A DNA stretch of 64,000 nt, taken from Rutstroemia sp. NJR-2017a BVV2 (Eukaryota > Ascomycota > Leotiomycetes > Helotiales > Rutstroemiaceae). The notes under the pieces were generated by a model. The model was given only the letters and a program-made list of their open reading frames with translations, was not told the DNA's origin and did not search any database. The translations under genes were made by a program, and so were the position numbers. Every line of letters starts with the position of its first letter. Position 1 is the stretch's first letter. Shown here piece after piece: positions 47,521 to 58,229 of the stretch. The stretch is from positions 62,001 through 126,000 of the forward strand of contig NJPS01000070.1 of assembly GCA_002946415.1 (NCBI GenBank). Reading direction: 5' to 3'.

Positions 47521-48890
47521 CTAAAGCATAATCCCCGCCCCCGCAGCCATAGCCATAAACTGCTGCAACGTCTTCCTAACCTCCACACCCCTATCCTTCC
47601 CCGTCTCCAACAACTCCGGAATGACCGCCACAGTCCCCACATACAGGAACGTGCCCGCAGTAAACGGTAACAACATATCGCCCCACTCAAGACTCGTACC
47701 CATCAGCCCATCAAATCTTCCAATCTTCTCGCCTCCAGAGCTGGACCCGTATTCTTGTACCAAGATGCCGATGACCGTGCCGAGGAGGGCGCCGAGCGCA
47801 GTTACGAATTGCGCGCCCATGGCAGCGCGTTTGGAAAAGCCGGATTGGATTAGAAGCGCAAAGTCGCCTACTTCGTGCGGGATTTCGTGGAAGAATACGG
47901 CGACGGTAGTGGTAGCGCCGATGGTGGGGGAGGCGTAGAAGGAGGAGGACATGGCGAGACCGTCGGTTATGTTGTGCGTGAAGTCGGCGCTGTTTTACAT
48001 AATTAGGTGTTGTATTTAAGGTTTTGGGCAAGGGAAAACGTACATGAGGTTTAGATATCCGGCAAGTTTTACACTGGAATTGATTTCTTTTTCGGCCTTC
48101 ACTTCTACGGCTGATTCTGTGCCGCTTTCCTTCTTTCGTGACCGGGTGCTCTTTGCGGGTGTGTCGTCCAAGCTGGTTGAGGTGGCAGATGTGTCCTTCT
48201 CATCGGAGTGTGCATGAGAATGAGAATGCGAATGATCATGTCCTCCTTCTCCCCCAGTCGCAATCCTCAGTCCTTTATCCATAGCTACGAAAGTTACAAA
48301 GCCAACCATGATAGCGACACCAAGCAACAAATTACGGTTCGGTTCGACGAGTACGAATCGCACGTTTTCATGCGCGTCTTCGCCGAGGAATATTTCGGGT
48401 AACAAATGGAACAATGTATCGCCTAGAAGACCGCCGACTGCGAATGCGACCATGACAGACAGGGAAGAAGGATCGATATTGGGTGGGCAGAGAGCGAGTA
48501 GGAAATTGGGAGGTCCGGAGATGTAGAGGGTTGCGAGGAGGGCATTGACAGCGGGGGTGGAGGGGAACAGGATGGCGAAGATGCGCGAGGTGAGACTGGA
48601 TGTGGAGGGGGAGACGGCGCGCTTGTAGGTGTTGAGGTCTTCGACTAGAGGACATTCCTGTTTGCGGATGGTTAGTCGATTCTTTTAAGTGCGTTGCGGA
48701 AGGGAACCGGGACGATTTCGAGGTGGGAATTGAAGAATGCACATCGTGTGCTATCTCGACTTACTTGCAATTTGTCCTCGATCTCAGGGAGACTCATGGA
48801 GGCAATTGAGGATGCATGGCCTTGCGCATAGACACATGCAATTGCAATTGACAAGAGGAGGACGACATTGCGAGGTTTAACGAAAGACAT
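47521..48890 (-). CDS. ZIP-family zinc transporter (KE4/ZIP7-like)
   Basis: Exons 48890-48765, 48657-48044 and 47989-47521 (introns 107 and 54 nt) encode 402 residues. It is predicted to move zinc across an intracellular membrane, most likely the ER, into the cytosol. An N-terminal signal-like helix (VVLLLSIAIACVYA) is followed by a short lumenal part with ECPLVEDL. Helix segments then include SVMVAFAVGGLLGDTLFHLL, with the LIV-1-type HLLPE, and LLLGVAIMVGFVTFVAMDK. The cytosolic loop holds a His-rich metal-binding run HDHSHSHSHAHS. The ZIP signature helices follow: LIADFTHNITDGLAM, restored by the second splice, and VFFHEIPHEVGDFALL, carrying the paired metal-site histidines and glutamates. 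The protein ends AAGAGIML. The combination of His-rich loop and HEIPHEVGDF points to the KE4/YKE4 subgroup. Confidence 0.92.
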
Positions 48891-49447
48891 CTTGGTGGGT
48901 TGATGTCTTCAACTTGGGAATGCGTGTGTGGAAGGGGGTCATGTTGTCATTTACCAGTCGAGCCAGCGACGATATCGGATAAATTTTAGCGAAGGGAGAG
49001 CCTAAATCCCAGGTTTCGGTGCACGGCCCATGCTGTCAATATCATCCAGAATTCATCAACCGAGGAATAACCTCAACTCCGTCTTCTGATGCTGACTACC
49101 ACGGTATATTCATGTTTTCCTGTTAGTGTGACGCTCATAGCGTGTGCTTTGATGTCATTGTTTGCCTTCTGGGTCGACTAATGCATCATCCATGTCGCTA
49201 GCTATCTCGGTGTAACTCAGCCTCAGCGGCCACATGAGCAAAAATCCTACGATGATCTCTTCAAATACAGCCAGCGCACTTGAAGGGTTCATGTGCATTT
49301 CCTGGTTGTGAAACTTCTATCTCTCTCGTCGGACACTTTCATTCAAGATGCATGCGGAATATTCACATTATGTCTACTTTACCACATTGTACAGTACTTC
49401 CTAGACTATCGGAAGTATAGAGGTATTGTTTAAAGCGGCATATCAAG
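48891..49447. other. Divergent promoter interval
   Basis: Between ZIP and HET genes, read divergently. No coding signal seen. Confidence 0.4.
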
Positions 49448-51428
49448 ATGGACCCAGGCGGCCGTCTCTTGGATGACGAAATCCGTATCTTACACCTTCT
49501 CCCATCCATGGACGTCGACTCTGAGATACAATGCAAATTGACGCGGGAAAAGGCGAAGCCTTGGAAGTACATTGCACTCTCGTACGTTTGGGGAGATCCA
49601 ATTCCAGCACAACCCATTCTGCTGAACGGAACCACAGTATATGTGACTCCTAATCTCAGTGCTGCGCTTCGGCAGTTCCGTCAGTCAAGGAGAGTTCTTC
49701 GTCTATGGGTGGATGCTCTATGCATCAATCAGAATGATGATGTGGAGAAGAGTGCAGTGGTTACGCGGATGGGAGAAATCTACAAAAACTCCTTGCGGGT
49801 GTGGATGTGGCTAGGTATTGCAGATTGTGACAGTCATCTGGCAATGAAATGGATTGAGGACATTGGGAGTATGGCTGATAGCGAAGAGTGGGCAAGCGCG
49901 CTAGATTTGCTATTCAACGATCTTTCCTTCATCCGCCCCTGGATGGCGCTCCACGCCCTATTCCGCAGACAGTACTGGAAGCGACTCTGGGTCGTGCAAG
50001 AGATGTTGGGTAGTGGTAATCCCACAGTCATTTGTGGTTCTTTGCGGACAGATTGGTTGAAATTAGCGACAGTTCTCCGGAGACTAATTGCGTCACCCGC
50101 TAGAAGAGGGGCATCTCGTGGCATGCTTCACGATTCGGGCTTGCTCAAATACTTGATCATAAGGCAGGCCGATCTGCTCTACAAATGGCGTATGTATGGC
50201 AAACTCTCAATACCGTTCCTCGAAGGGTTGATCATGTGTCGCAACCTGGACGCTACCGACTCTAGAGACCACGTATATGCAATTCTAAGTCTCGTTGACC
50301 ACGGCGACTTCGAACCCAATTACACCAAAAGTTGTTTCGACCTGTATAGGGATGTTGTAAAGCATCTTGTCAAGAAAGATAAGAGTTTAGATATTCTCAC
50401 TGCCTGCAGCCTACGTGACCTGGGGCCATTACAACATATGAAGAATTTGGCTTCACGACACAATTACCGCACGAGACAACCGATTCTCCCGAAAGATCTC
50501 AAACATGTGGAAAGAAGTTATGCATCAGGCTTGGCCGTCCGAATTCAATACGACAATAATGAAGCACCCGGCAAAATGAAGTTGGAGGCATTGGGAAAGA
50601 TAGAGCTTGCTGGGCGCGAGTCCGATGATAACCTTCCTTCATGGGCTCCCAATTGGAATCATAAAGCTGCGGAAGGACGTTATCTTTTGCTCAACAAATC
50701 GCATAAATGCCATTACAGAGCCGCTGGAAACACTAGACCGATTGTGAACTTCCCCGTGAAAGATGAGTTGACGATGCAAGTCTGTGGTATTCGAGTGGAC
50801 ACCATAGAGAGTATTTCCCATTCGAACTTTAACACAATTTGGGGTGCGGTTCGCAAAGGCCCATCAGAAGAATGGGAACTCTGGTGCCAGCACAATGATA
50901 TCAGCCAAATGTATGGAGACTCCAAGGATAGGAAGGAGGCCTTTGTCCAGACAATGGTTGCGGGAAGAAACCTCAGTGGAGAAAGGGCAACATATGATCT
51001 ACAGGCCGCCTGGACTGCAGTAAAATGGGGTCCGGAAAAAATGCTTGCCACAGGTGCTCCTTCTCCTGTCCAGTTGCAGATGAGCGATCTCGACCAAAGA
51101 TACGACGAAGTATCCTGGACATCATTCTGTATTACAAACAAGAGCTACATGGGCCGGGTTCCGCGGTACAGCGAAGTAGGCGACTTGATCGTTATCTTCT
51201 TGGGTTCAAAGGTACCTACCGTACTTCGCAAGTATCCGGATCAAGACATGTATTACCATGTTGGCGAATGCTGTGAGTTTGCCAGTTCTAAGCGTTGCAG
51301 TTGATTACGGTCATGATTACTAACTGCTAACTCTCCTACGGTAAGATATCCACGGTATAATGGAAGGCGAGTTAATGGGACCAGTAGAGGAAGGGAGGGT
51401 TGTTCCGGAAGAATTCATTTTACTTTGA
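49448..51428 (+). CDS. HET-domain (heterokaryon incompatibility) protein
   Basis: Exons 49448-51272 and 51346-51428 (73-nt intron, phase 1) give 635 residues. The HET domain occupies about residues 35-190: WKYIALSYVWGDP, the core motif LWVDALCINQNDDVEK, VTRMGEIYKNSLRVWMWLG and, at the distal end, FRRQYWKRLWVVQEM. HET proteins trigger cell death after fusion of unlike strains, or act in related defence responses. Downstream, DSRDHVYAILSLV and PNYTKSCFDLYRDVVKHLV belong to the common post-HET region. The second exon yields VGECYIHGIMEGELMG, a conserved finish in this class (G.aYvhG.m.Ge), which supports the intron. No NACHT, WD or ankyrin repeat is attached. It is the last readily classified gene before the small-paralogue cluster. 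Confidence 0.93.
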
Positions 51429-52167
51429 GGAGCTGAATGACGTGACATATGAGAGCGACAACGGTCTCATCTCATGTTCTGGCAATGGAGCCGAAGAAGG
51501 TGGGTTTCTTCTGGAAAACGGATCGCCACACATGCCATTGTTTGCTACAATCTGGAACCCTGCGTCTGCCAGGCTGGGTGGTTAGACGTACGACATATGC
51601 ACATTTCTTAATTCATCCATGAGCTCTTCTCCATTCCTCAATACCCTTACTTGATATTCCCATCCTTGAAACCCAGACAATACCCTCAGCCTTAAATTGT
51701 TGAGTGGATAAGCTTATTCTCCATTCACTGTTTATGTAAATCTTCCCACCCAAAGCGTTCGGTTTGTTCCCGTCTCGCTACTATGATTTCAAAGCGTTGC
51801 CTAACTTATGTTGCGACCTTCGCTAACGATTCTTCTCAGCACACTCCTCACATTTAAGTGTGTTCTTCACCTCTCTTCTCTGGAAACTTGTCAACATCTT
51901 CCGATCTGTCCAGTCTTCGCTGAGAACTTTGCTTATCGTTGGATTTCACAAGACCTCACATCACATTCCAATATACATCAAGAAACTCATCAAGACTCGC
52001 AATCATTCGGACCAGTTGTCACAAAACAGAAAGGTATGAATTCTATTTACTCTTACATTGCCATCGATCTAACATAACAAACAGCACAGTTTCCAACACC
52101 AGTCCAACCCATCACCACAACCACTCCCATTTATCACCTTCAACCACCCGCTCCAACAAACCCAACC
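51429..52167. other. Promoter and leader of the first cluster gene
   Basis: No independent gene seen. The last 300 bases are C/T/A-rich leader-like sequence feeding into the gene at 52168. Confidence 0.4.
52034..52084 (+). other. Probable 5' UTR intron of the gene at 52168
   Basis: A 51-nt segment begins GTATGAATTC, contains the branch-like ATCTAACATAAC and ends AAACAG, all matching the intron style of this window. It lies 84 bp before the ATG in non-coding leader. Confidence 0.5.
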
Positions 52168-52596
52168 ATGTCCGAACAAGCGGCCCCCGCCATCTCACCC
52201 GAAGTGGAGCTCCTCTACCGCATGCTTATCAGCCTCGAGGACGCCAAATTCGACTGGGCCAAGATCGGCAGCTCTATGGGTCTCCTCCCCGCCACCGCAT
52301 CCAAACGCTATTCCCGACTCAAGGACAAGCTCGTCAAGCTCGGTCTCGACGCTCCGGCCACTGCCAGCGCTGGACCCTCGCCTTCCAAGCGTAAGAAGGT
52401 TGCGCACGAGGGAAACGGGATTGCCAGTCCTGTGAAGCCAAAGGCGAAGAGAGGAGCTGCTAAGAAAGCGGCTGTGCTTGAACGTGTTGATGATGAAGAA
52501 GAGTTGTTTGGGGGAGATGATGGCATGGGTAAAGGTGGTTTGAAGCGCGAGTTTGATGATGGTGAGGAGGAGCTTGAGGAGATGTATGATGCGTAA
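52168..52596 (+). CDS. Small Myb/SANT-like protein with charged tail (cluster member 1)
   Basis: Intronless, 142 residues. Residues about 8-60 (VELLYRMLISLEDAKFDWAKIGSSMG...ASKRYSRLKDKL) fit the compact three-helix pattern seen in fungal Myb-like small proteins: a hydrophobic first helix, then a D/Y-W-x-xI/L-A helix, and a recognition-like helix with K/R and aromatic residues. The rest is low complexity. It has basic patches that look like nuclear localisation signals (PSKRKKVAHEG, KPKAKRGAAKKAA), an acidic stretch with ELFGGDDG, and a terminal EEELEEMYDA. A DNA- or chromatin-binding role is inferred only from this outline. The end resembles that of the gene at 56712 (EMFGG, ...VYA), supporting common descent. 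The ATG at 52168 lies in a good context (ACCATGT). Confidence 0.75.
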   Translation: MSEQAAPAISPEVELLYRMLISLEDAKFDWAKIGSSMGLLPATASKRYSRLKDKLVKLGLDAPATASAGPSPSKRKKVAHEGNGIASPVKPKAKRGAAKKAAVLERVDDEEELFGGDDGMGKGGLKREFDDGEEELEEMYDA

Positions 52597-53344
52597 GCTG
52601 GATATGGATACAGGGATAGGGATTTTTCTTTATAGCAAATGGATCGATATGGTATCAGCGCGGCAGTAGCATCAAGGGTTATTTCTCTGAGACATAGATA
52701 GCTATTTTTGTTCTCTAGAGAGCGAATTTAAATTCATTCACAGTTCACAATACACATTTCCATGCTAAACCGCAGCGATCTTGAACCATCATACTTTCTT
52801 TTTCCCTGCATCCATCAACCTGCATACTTCCGCGTGGCTGAAACTAGTCCATATGCATACACTCTGACACTTTTCTGACAACTTTGTCAGAAGTGCTTAG
52901 TCATCCACACCTCATAAAACTCTGTAGCGTAGATTCACAGGGTCCTAGACCTTTAATGCATCCAGACTAATACCCATACTACATAAATCATCATAATTCT
53001 GACAAACTTATATGAGATCTGACCAAAAGTTCTTTCCGCGGAACCCTGGTAAGCCACAAAGCCACAAAACAAACGGGCTTCCCGTCCTGCATACAAACTC
53101 GCAATGGTGAAGAAAAAAAGCTTTTGGGTGTTTGGTGAGGCAGGCACCCAAGAAAAGTTCAAATTTACTGGTAATTGAGTGTGGACGGTGTGCAAATATT
53201 CACTGTTGGGGCAGTCAGAAGTTTTCCTGCTCTTCTTATCCGCTTAGGGATTGAGATTCGGGGTTTAGAATAAGGTGTTTTCTTCCAGAGTTCAAGTTTG
53301 CTTGCTGTTCACTTTTACGGATGGGAATCTAACTCGTAGCATAA

Positions 53345-53645
53345 TATCTTTGCTTCTACACATCCGCTTCTGCCTTTGCTAGGTCTGCTTCTGCAAATCT
53401 GCTTCTGCACTCTGCACCTGCACTTCTGCACTTCAGCTTCTGCTTCTGCAAAGCTGCTTGTGAAAATCTGCTTCTACACCTTTGCTTCTACGCGTCTGCA
53501 TCTTCCTTTACACATCCACTTCTTTCTTTACACATCTACATCTACTTCTACTTGTGCACATCTACATCTACTTCTACTTGTGCACATCTACATCTGCACA
53601 TCTGCTTCTTCCTTCGCACATCTGCAACTGCTTCTGCTTTTGACA
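53345..53645. repeat. Degenerate CTTCTGC/CTTCTAC/CACATCTAC repeat tract
   Basis: About 300 bp built of loosely repeated hexa- to nonamers such as CTTCTGC, TCTGCTTC, CACATCTAC and CTTCTACTTG. It lies immediately upstream of the gene at 53778 and is probably within its leader. The reading frame that passes through it encodes only low-complexity residues. Confidence 0.85.
53531..53582. repeat. Perfect 26 bp tandem duplication
   Basis: Two identical 26-bp units (53531-53556 and 53557-53582), each starting CACATCTACATCTAC and ending CTTGTG, followed by a partial third copy from 53583. The identity points to recent slippage or unequal crossover. Confidence 0.9.
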
Positions 53646-53777
53646 GATCTTCAAACCACCCTTTTTCGAATCAAACCTTCGACTTACCCCCGTCGATCCC
53701 ACGAGCATCCTCAACATCCTACTCCCATATACTCCCATCCATCCCGCAGACAACGACACCCAGCAATCTCAACCTCA

Positions 53778-54434
53778 ATGGCTCCATCAACCCCCTCCAA
53801 GCCAACCAACAGCCACATCATCGTCCTCCAAGCCATCCTTCCCCAGCTCAACACTACTGGCATCGACTACGATCGGCTAGCTCGCGATCTAGGCGGAGTT
53901 ACAAAGAACGCTGCCCGAAAACGCTGGTATAAGTGCCGTGATGATATTTTGGGGAAACCTCAGCCTGAGGGTAGTGGTAAAGGTGAGGGCGATGATGATA
54001 GTTCTGCTGGTACACCTGCAAAAAAGCCTCAAACCCCTCTCAAGCCATCGAAGACGCAAACGCCCATCAAGAAAGAGAAGACCGCCGGCAACAAGCTCAT
54101 CAACACTCCGAAACGCAGCGGCAAGAAAACAAACGGGAAGAGAAAGCGAGTGAGCGATGACGAGATGACCGAGGAGGAGGAAGATGAGGAAGAAGTGGGA
54201 ATGACGACTCCTAGCAAGAGTCCAGTCAGAGTTCTTCCGCAGAGAAAGTCTAGGACTTTGGTTAGGTCTACAACGATGGTGGAGGCGGATACGGAGAGTG
54301 AGAGTGGAGATGGAGATGAGGAGATGGGTGGGGTTGGGAAGAGGGAGGGGATGGAGAGGAAGATGAAGAAGGTGAAGAGGGAGATTGAGTTGGAGGAAGA
54401 TAGTGAGGTTTCGGATTGGGGTCGGGATTTTTGA
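53778..54434 (+). CDS. Small Myb/SANT-like protein with long charged tail (cluster member 2)
   Basis: Intronless from the ATG at 53778, 218 residues. The N-terminal domain spans about residues 11-60: HIIVLQAILPQLNTTGIDY, DRLARDLGGVTKNAARKRWY, KCRDDILG. This is the clearest match in the cluster to the fungal Myb-like pattern (ID/W-Y-xLA-xxLG then AARKRW). The tail is disordered. It has repeated TP-K motifs (TPAKKPQTPLKP, TPIKKEK, NTPKRSGKK), a bipartite basic run KKTNGKRKRV, an acidic EEEEDEEE block, and further K/E mixtures to the end SDWGRDF. This suggests a nuclear protein that binds DNA or chromatin. The frame is open upstream to 53376, but that part is repeat translation; CTCAATGG at 53774-53781 is the sensible start. 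Confidence 0.78.
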   Translation: MAPSTPSKPTNSHIIVLQAILPQLNTTGIDYDRLARDLGGVTKNAARKRWYKCRDDILGKPQPEGSGKGEGDDDSSAGTPAKKPQTPLKPSKTQTPIKKEKTAGNKLINTPKRSGKKTNGKRKRVSDDEMTEEEEDEEEVGMTTPSKSPVRVLPQRKSRTLVRSTTMVEADTESESGDGDEEMGGVGKREGMERKMKKVKREIELEEDSEVSDWGRDF

Positions 54435-55107
54435 GGGCTGGGAGTTTAGGGCTGGTTCATACTGGTTGTTGGTTGATACTGGTTGTTGGTTGATACTGGC
54501 CGGTTACTTGATTGTCACTGCCAAGTTGATTGATGTAATGGAAGGGAAATTGGGGGTTAGGATTACTTGAAAGGTTCTAGTTGAGACTACTCAACTATTG
54601 AGGGTGTGACAATGGGGTTTATGTTATGGCTATTTCTGCTTTTTCACGGCAATGGGGTTTATGCTGTGGTTATTTCTGCCTGTCTACATAGCTGATGGAC
54701 CAGAACTTCTTTGTATCAGACAGAGGTCGATCCAAGGGACTGTTTCCGACTTTTTCCGTAGTTAGGGGGAAGCATATGGTTGTCCTTGATTGGGGGCGGG
54801 GGAAGAATAGGGAGCAGACATCGGATACTGATAATGGAATCTTATTCACTGTATACAGAACTGAGTCTGGATGTTGTGATGGACTTATCAGTGATCCCCC
54901 TCCCGGCTTTCTTTGAGAGTCTTTTTTACTTGTGCTTCTAATCTATTGCAGGATATTTACCACAGCTTCCTCGTCGTACTTTGGAGGTTTGCCAACAGCT
55001 TGCCTACATATTTCGAAGACCATTCCCATAACCTTTTGCACACCTTCTCCTCCCCCCAAATCGATTCAGAACCTTGCGAAATTCGCTCTCAATTGAAACT
55101 AGTCACA
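54435..55107. other. Intergenic between cluster members 2 and 3
   Basis: No gene recognised. About 54460-54500 contains a short direct repeat TACTGGTTGTTGGTTGA in two and a half copies, and AATGGGGTTTATG occurs twice (54612-54624 and 54651-54663). Confidence 0.5.
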
Positions 55108-55632
55108 ATGTCTCTCGCAGCACTCGATTCAGTCCACATTATTACACAAGGAGACCACGCCTTCCTGGCGTGCATCGTCGCCCAATTCGAGTCACGCCAT
55201 AAAGTCGACTACAACACCCTCGCAGCATTCTTCGGCCTCGACCCTCTTCGAGGACCTGAACTTGTCGCCCACTACTGGGAAAGATTGAGAGGACGCCTAA
55301 GGCGCTCGGCACCTCTCCTTCCAGGAGGCAGTATTACCAATGAGAGACTCCTCGAGGGGGTATTGCGGCAGATGCAGCCTGATAGCATCGATTTTGGGGT
55401 GGTGTCGAGGGAGACCAGGAGCCCGTCACGAGCTTTTGCAATGCGTCGCTGGGCTTTGATGAAGAGGAAGTTGAGAATCCGCGGAGTTATGGCTTGAGAA
55501 GAGGGAGGGCGAGGAAAGGGGGAGTCGAAGGCACGCATTGAGACAGAGAATGGGGTCACAGAAAACGATGACAACAAGACGGAAGAGACATCACCCGTCC
55601 TCGGGACTCTTCTTACTGCACTAGAGGGTTAG
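55108..55632 (+). CDS. Small Myb/SANT-like protein (cluster member 3), with in-frame TGA and open extension
   Basis: The frame from the ATG at 55108 ends at a TGA (55495-55497) after 129 residues. Residues about 14-70 carry the family pattern: GDHAFLACIVAQFESRHKVDY, NTLAAFFGLDPLRGPELVAHY, WERLRGRLRR. A basic C-terminus follows (MRRWALMKRKLRIRG). The same frame reopens immediately after the TGA and stays open for 44 codons to a TAG at 55630-55632. It encodes a G/R/K/E-rich then acidic stretch (EEGGRGKGESKARIETENG, VTENDDNKTEETSP) that looks like the charged tails of sibling genes. Either a CGA arginine codon mutated to TGA and truncated the protein, or the stop is read through. The span given includes the extension. 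The DNA-binding role is inferred from the fold pattern alone. Confidence 0.65.
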
Positions 55633-56711
55633 AATCAATTTTGGAGAGCTGCCAGTGGTGAGGGGAAGGATAATATGTTGAAGTGAGAGGGGAAGGGGAA
55701 TGGAAGAGATTTGGTTAGCTTCATAAACCTCGCTATCGCTTTCATCCTCATGTATTCTCTAAGCTTGGCGAGTCTGTAACGTGCGTGTTGGAGTCGCGAA
55801 TTCTTCCTGCTTCGTCTGCTCGTCCTCGATAAGTTGCATCAAGTTGCATCAAATTGCTATCTCCAAAACTCTCTCTAGCCTCGCACATCTCTCCATCATC
55901 ACCGTCGATTTTAATCACTTTTGTATCCTGCTATCCTTTCCTGCTTACTACAGTTTCTCCCTAGAAGATGCTTAGTCTGGTACTTTTTGATACTACTTAT
56001 GGATTGTTTATTAATTCGCTAGCTAGACACACAGATAGATAGATAGATAATTAGAAAGGATAGGGCAGAACTAAGCAGCAGCAAGTTACCCATCCATCAC
56101 ATTTGATTTTCCATGCACTTTGTTCCATTTCCTTGATGACCGAATAGGACAATCAAGCATGGACTTGAAAGAAAAGCAAGTATACATCCCGGTACTGTGT
56201 AACCCACCGTTTGAAACCGTGGTCCTGGACCCTGATTGGCATACAAGTAACTCGTATTCGGAAAGATCTGCCTAGGCTGCGGAATGTATACTCATGGGGG
56301 GGTTCTCCAACCCACCCATCACGCAATCAGGAGTGGCGCATGCCAGAAATGGACCTGTGACAGCCAAGAGATAGTCAAAATGGCCGCTAATCCACCTAAT
56401 AGATACCAATCAGTCGCCATAACCCACCCATAGGTGCCCTAACCCCGAGGGTACCCGGTCAACCAGGGGGATAGGTCCGCAGTGGAGCCTAAAAGATTTA
56501 TATTCATTCATTCACTTCTTCATTGTGATTGTCAGGATTCGATCTAGAGCTTTAAATTCGATCCAGAACTTCAACTTCCCTTCCAACTTGAAACAAAAAC
56601 ACTCTCTTCTTTCATACTCACCTCACCATCACTCACTTCATCAACAACATCAAACCAGTCCAAACCAACAACAACCAAATCAAATCAAACTACCTACACA
56701 ATACTACAAAC
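55633..56711. other. Intergenic between cluster members 3 and 4
   Basis: Contains one copy of a dispersed repeat (about 56270-56455, listed separately) and a short (ATAG)n run at 56035-56046. A TATA-like TTTATATTC at 56496-56504 precedes the A/C-rich leader of the gene at 56712. Confidence 0.5.
56270..56455 (+). repeat. Dispersed non-coding repeat, copy A (inverted relative to copy B)
   Basis: Shares with the reverse complement of 59105-59355 an ordered series of blocks: TAGGCTGCG-A, TACTCATGGG, CTCCAACCCACCC, CACCTG/GACCTG, GAGATAGTCAAAATGGC and ACCCACCCATAGGT. Copy A is shorter and diverged. ACCCACCC motifs occur several times within each copy. Confidence 0.7.
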
Positions 56712-57221
56712 ATGCCTCCAGCAGCAACCAACGGAGACGACGAAATCATGATCGCCGCACTCATCCAGCTCGCCGCCAATAAACTCGACATGAAGCAGTT
56801 AGCGCGCGATATCTACGGCGAAGAGGACCCTCCTCGCGGCAAAATCGAGTCCGCCAGATTGCGCTGGAAGGGCTTCATCAAGCGTTTGGAGGAAAAGACT
56901 GGTCGCACGATCATGGTTGCTACGCCAAAGAAGGAGAGCGGAGGTGCAGCTGCGAAGGGATCTGGCAAGGGAAAGAAGAGGAAGGTTGAGGTTGAGGATG
57001 AAGGCATGGGAGATGGGGGAGGAGATGCCACTGAAGTTCTCACTCCAACATCATCGCCAAAGATGAAGAAGAAGCGAGCTCCTGCTGCGGGCAAACTCAA
57101 GGAGGAAGTGGAGATGTTTGGTGGCTTTGAGGAGCAGGTGTTTGGAGATGGTGCTGAGGTTGACGCTGGTGTTGATGATGATGGTCAAGGAAATGATTTT
57201 GATTTTGACGTTTACGCTTAG
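56712..57221 (+). CDS. Small Myb/SANT-like protein with charged tail (cluster member 4)
   Basis: Intronless, 169 residues. The N-terminal helical domain covers residues about 8-62: DDEIMIAALIQLAANKLDMK, QLARDIYGEEDPPRGKIESA, RLRWKGFIKRLEEKTG, again with the LA..L/I-YG turn and a final helix carrying RWK. It is followed by TPKKESGG, the basic KGSGKGKKRKVEVED, a Ser/Pro/Lys part (TSSPKMKKKRAPA) and an acidic end with EMFGGFEEQVFGDG and DFDFDVYA. The TPKK element and the EMFGG block recur in siblings at 57789 and 52168. Leader sequence upstream is A/C-rich with CAACAACATCAAACC, as in other cluster genes. Probably a nuclear protein; no enzymatic motif seen. Confidence 0.78.
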   Translation: MPPAATNGDDEIMIAALIQLAANKLDMKQLARDIYGEEDPPRGKIESARLRWKGFIKRLEEKTGRTIMVATPKKESGGAAAKGSGKGKKRKVEVEDEGMGDGGGDATEVLTPTSSPKMKKKRAPAAGKLKEEVEMFGGFEEQVFGDGAEVDAGVDDDGQGNDFDFDVYA

Positions 57222-57788
57222 TTCTGGGTTCTGGGGTTCTAATACCTACTCTGATGCAGACGGATGGAAGGTGCTGACTTTCTGATCTACATATGGGTAT
57301 GGCTATGGATGCAAACACGAATACGGGTAGTTGCGGAACCAGAAATTCTTCATATGCAAAGGTGACGAATAGGAAGGCAGATATGAAGGAATGAGAGATG
57401 AGATGAAATGCAGGCTTAGCAATATCTTGAGTCTAGGCTCAAATAAAAAACTAGTTATCTGGCCAATTTCCTTGGTATCTTGAAAAGTCTGTGCAAGTGA
57501 ATTGAACTTGGTTTTGAGGGGTTTTTATATCTTCTCTCTCAGATTTTCCTTTCTTCTTGCAAACAAAATTCTACAAACACAGTGTGGCCAACTAGATCGT
57601 CAAACTTGCTTCCCAAATTCGTTGTAGCTGGATACCTGCTGTTCTGCTGCCAGCTTTGCATATCTTGCTCTCTTGCTTTACCATCAGAATCGACAAACGA
57701 AATACTTTACGATCTACCACCTGCAACTTTCTCCAACCCTCAATTCGCACGTCAAACCGCCTGCAAAACCAACCAACCAACAACCAAA
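57222..57788. other. Intergenic and leader of cluster member 5
   Basis: A TATA-like TTTTTATATC at 57521-57530 precedes a C/T-rich leader. The open frame upstream of the ATG at 57789 has low coding character and includes a hydrophobic stretch that I regard as leader translation. Confidence 0.4.
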
Positions 57789-58229
57789 ATGTCCTTCCCA
57801 TTCGGTCCCAGCGACGGTCATATGGTCCTTGCTATCATCAAACAACTTGGCGACATCAACGCGCGTCTCCTGGCCCAGGATCTTTATAAAAAGTCCGACG
57901 AAGAGCTCACTAAGTCCAACGTGGACAGTGCCAGAAACAGGTTTAATAACCTTGAGGCGAGGTTGCAAAGATGGGCGAGGGATGGCAATGAGAACGCTGA
58001 CAAAGGGGCCGAGGCTACGCCAAAGAAGGGAAAGAAGCGCGGTGCTGCTGATCAGGAAGGAAACGAGACGCCGCCAAAGAAGCGATCTCGCAATGATCTT
58101 GATGGAGCTGAGGCGGGCAAGAAGGCTAAGAAGACAGGCAGCAAGGGTCAGAAGGCTGGAGCTAAGCAGGAAGATGCTGATACAGATGCGGGCGAGGACG
58201 AAAATGTTGAGGGTTCCGAGGCGGCTTGA
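57789..58229 (+). CDS. Small Myb/SANT-like protein with charged tail (cluster member 5)
   Basis: Intronless, 146 residues from ATG 57789 (AAAATGTCC). The N-terminal domain at residues about 5-65 reads GPSDGHMVLAIIKQLGDINA, RLLAQDLYKKSDEELTKSNV, DSARNRFNNLEARLQRW. It aligns by eye with member 4: hydrophobic helix, LAQDLY versus LARDIY, a charged insert, then S-A-R-x-R-F/W. The tail carries EATPKKGKKRGAADQEG, ETPPKKRSRNDLDG and KKAKKTGSKGQK, i.e. several monopartite nuclear localisation-like runs, and ends acidic (DADTDAGEDENVEGSEAA). It is the closest neighbour and best apparent paralogue of the gene at 56712, 568 bp upstream. Confidence 0.78.
   Translation: MSFPFGPSDGHMVLAIIKQLGDINARLLAQDLYKKSDEELTKSNVDSARNRFNNLEARLQRWARDGNENADKGAEATPKKGKKRGAADQEGNETPPKKRSRNDLDGAEAGKKAKKTGSKGQKAGAKQEDADTDAGEDENVEGSEAA

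Larger units (their letters stand above)
52597..53777. other. Intergenic and repeat-rich leader of cluster member 2
   Basis: No gene recognised up to about 53340. The last 400 bases are described under the repeat entries. Confidence 0.4.
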
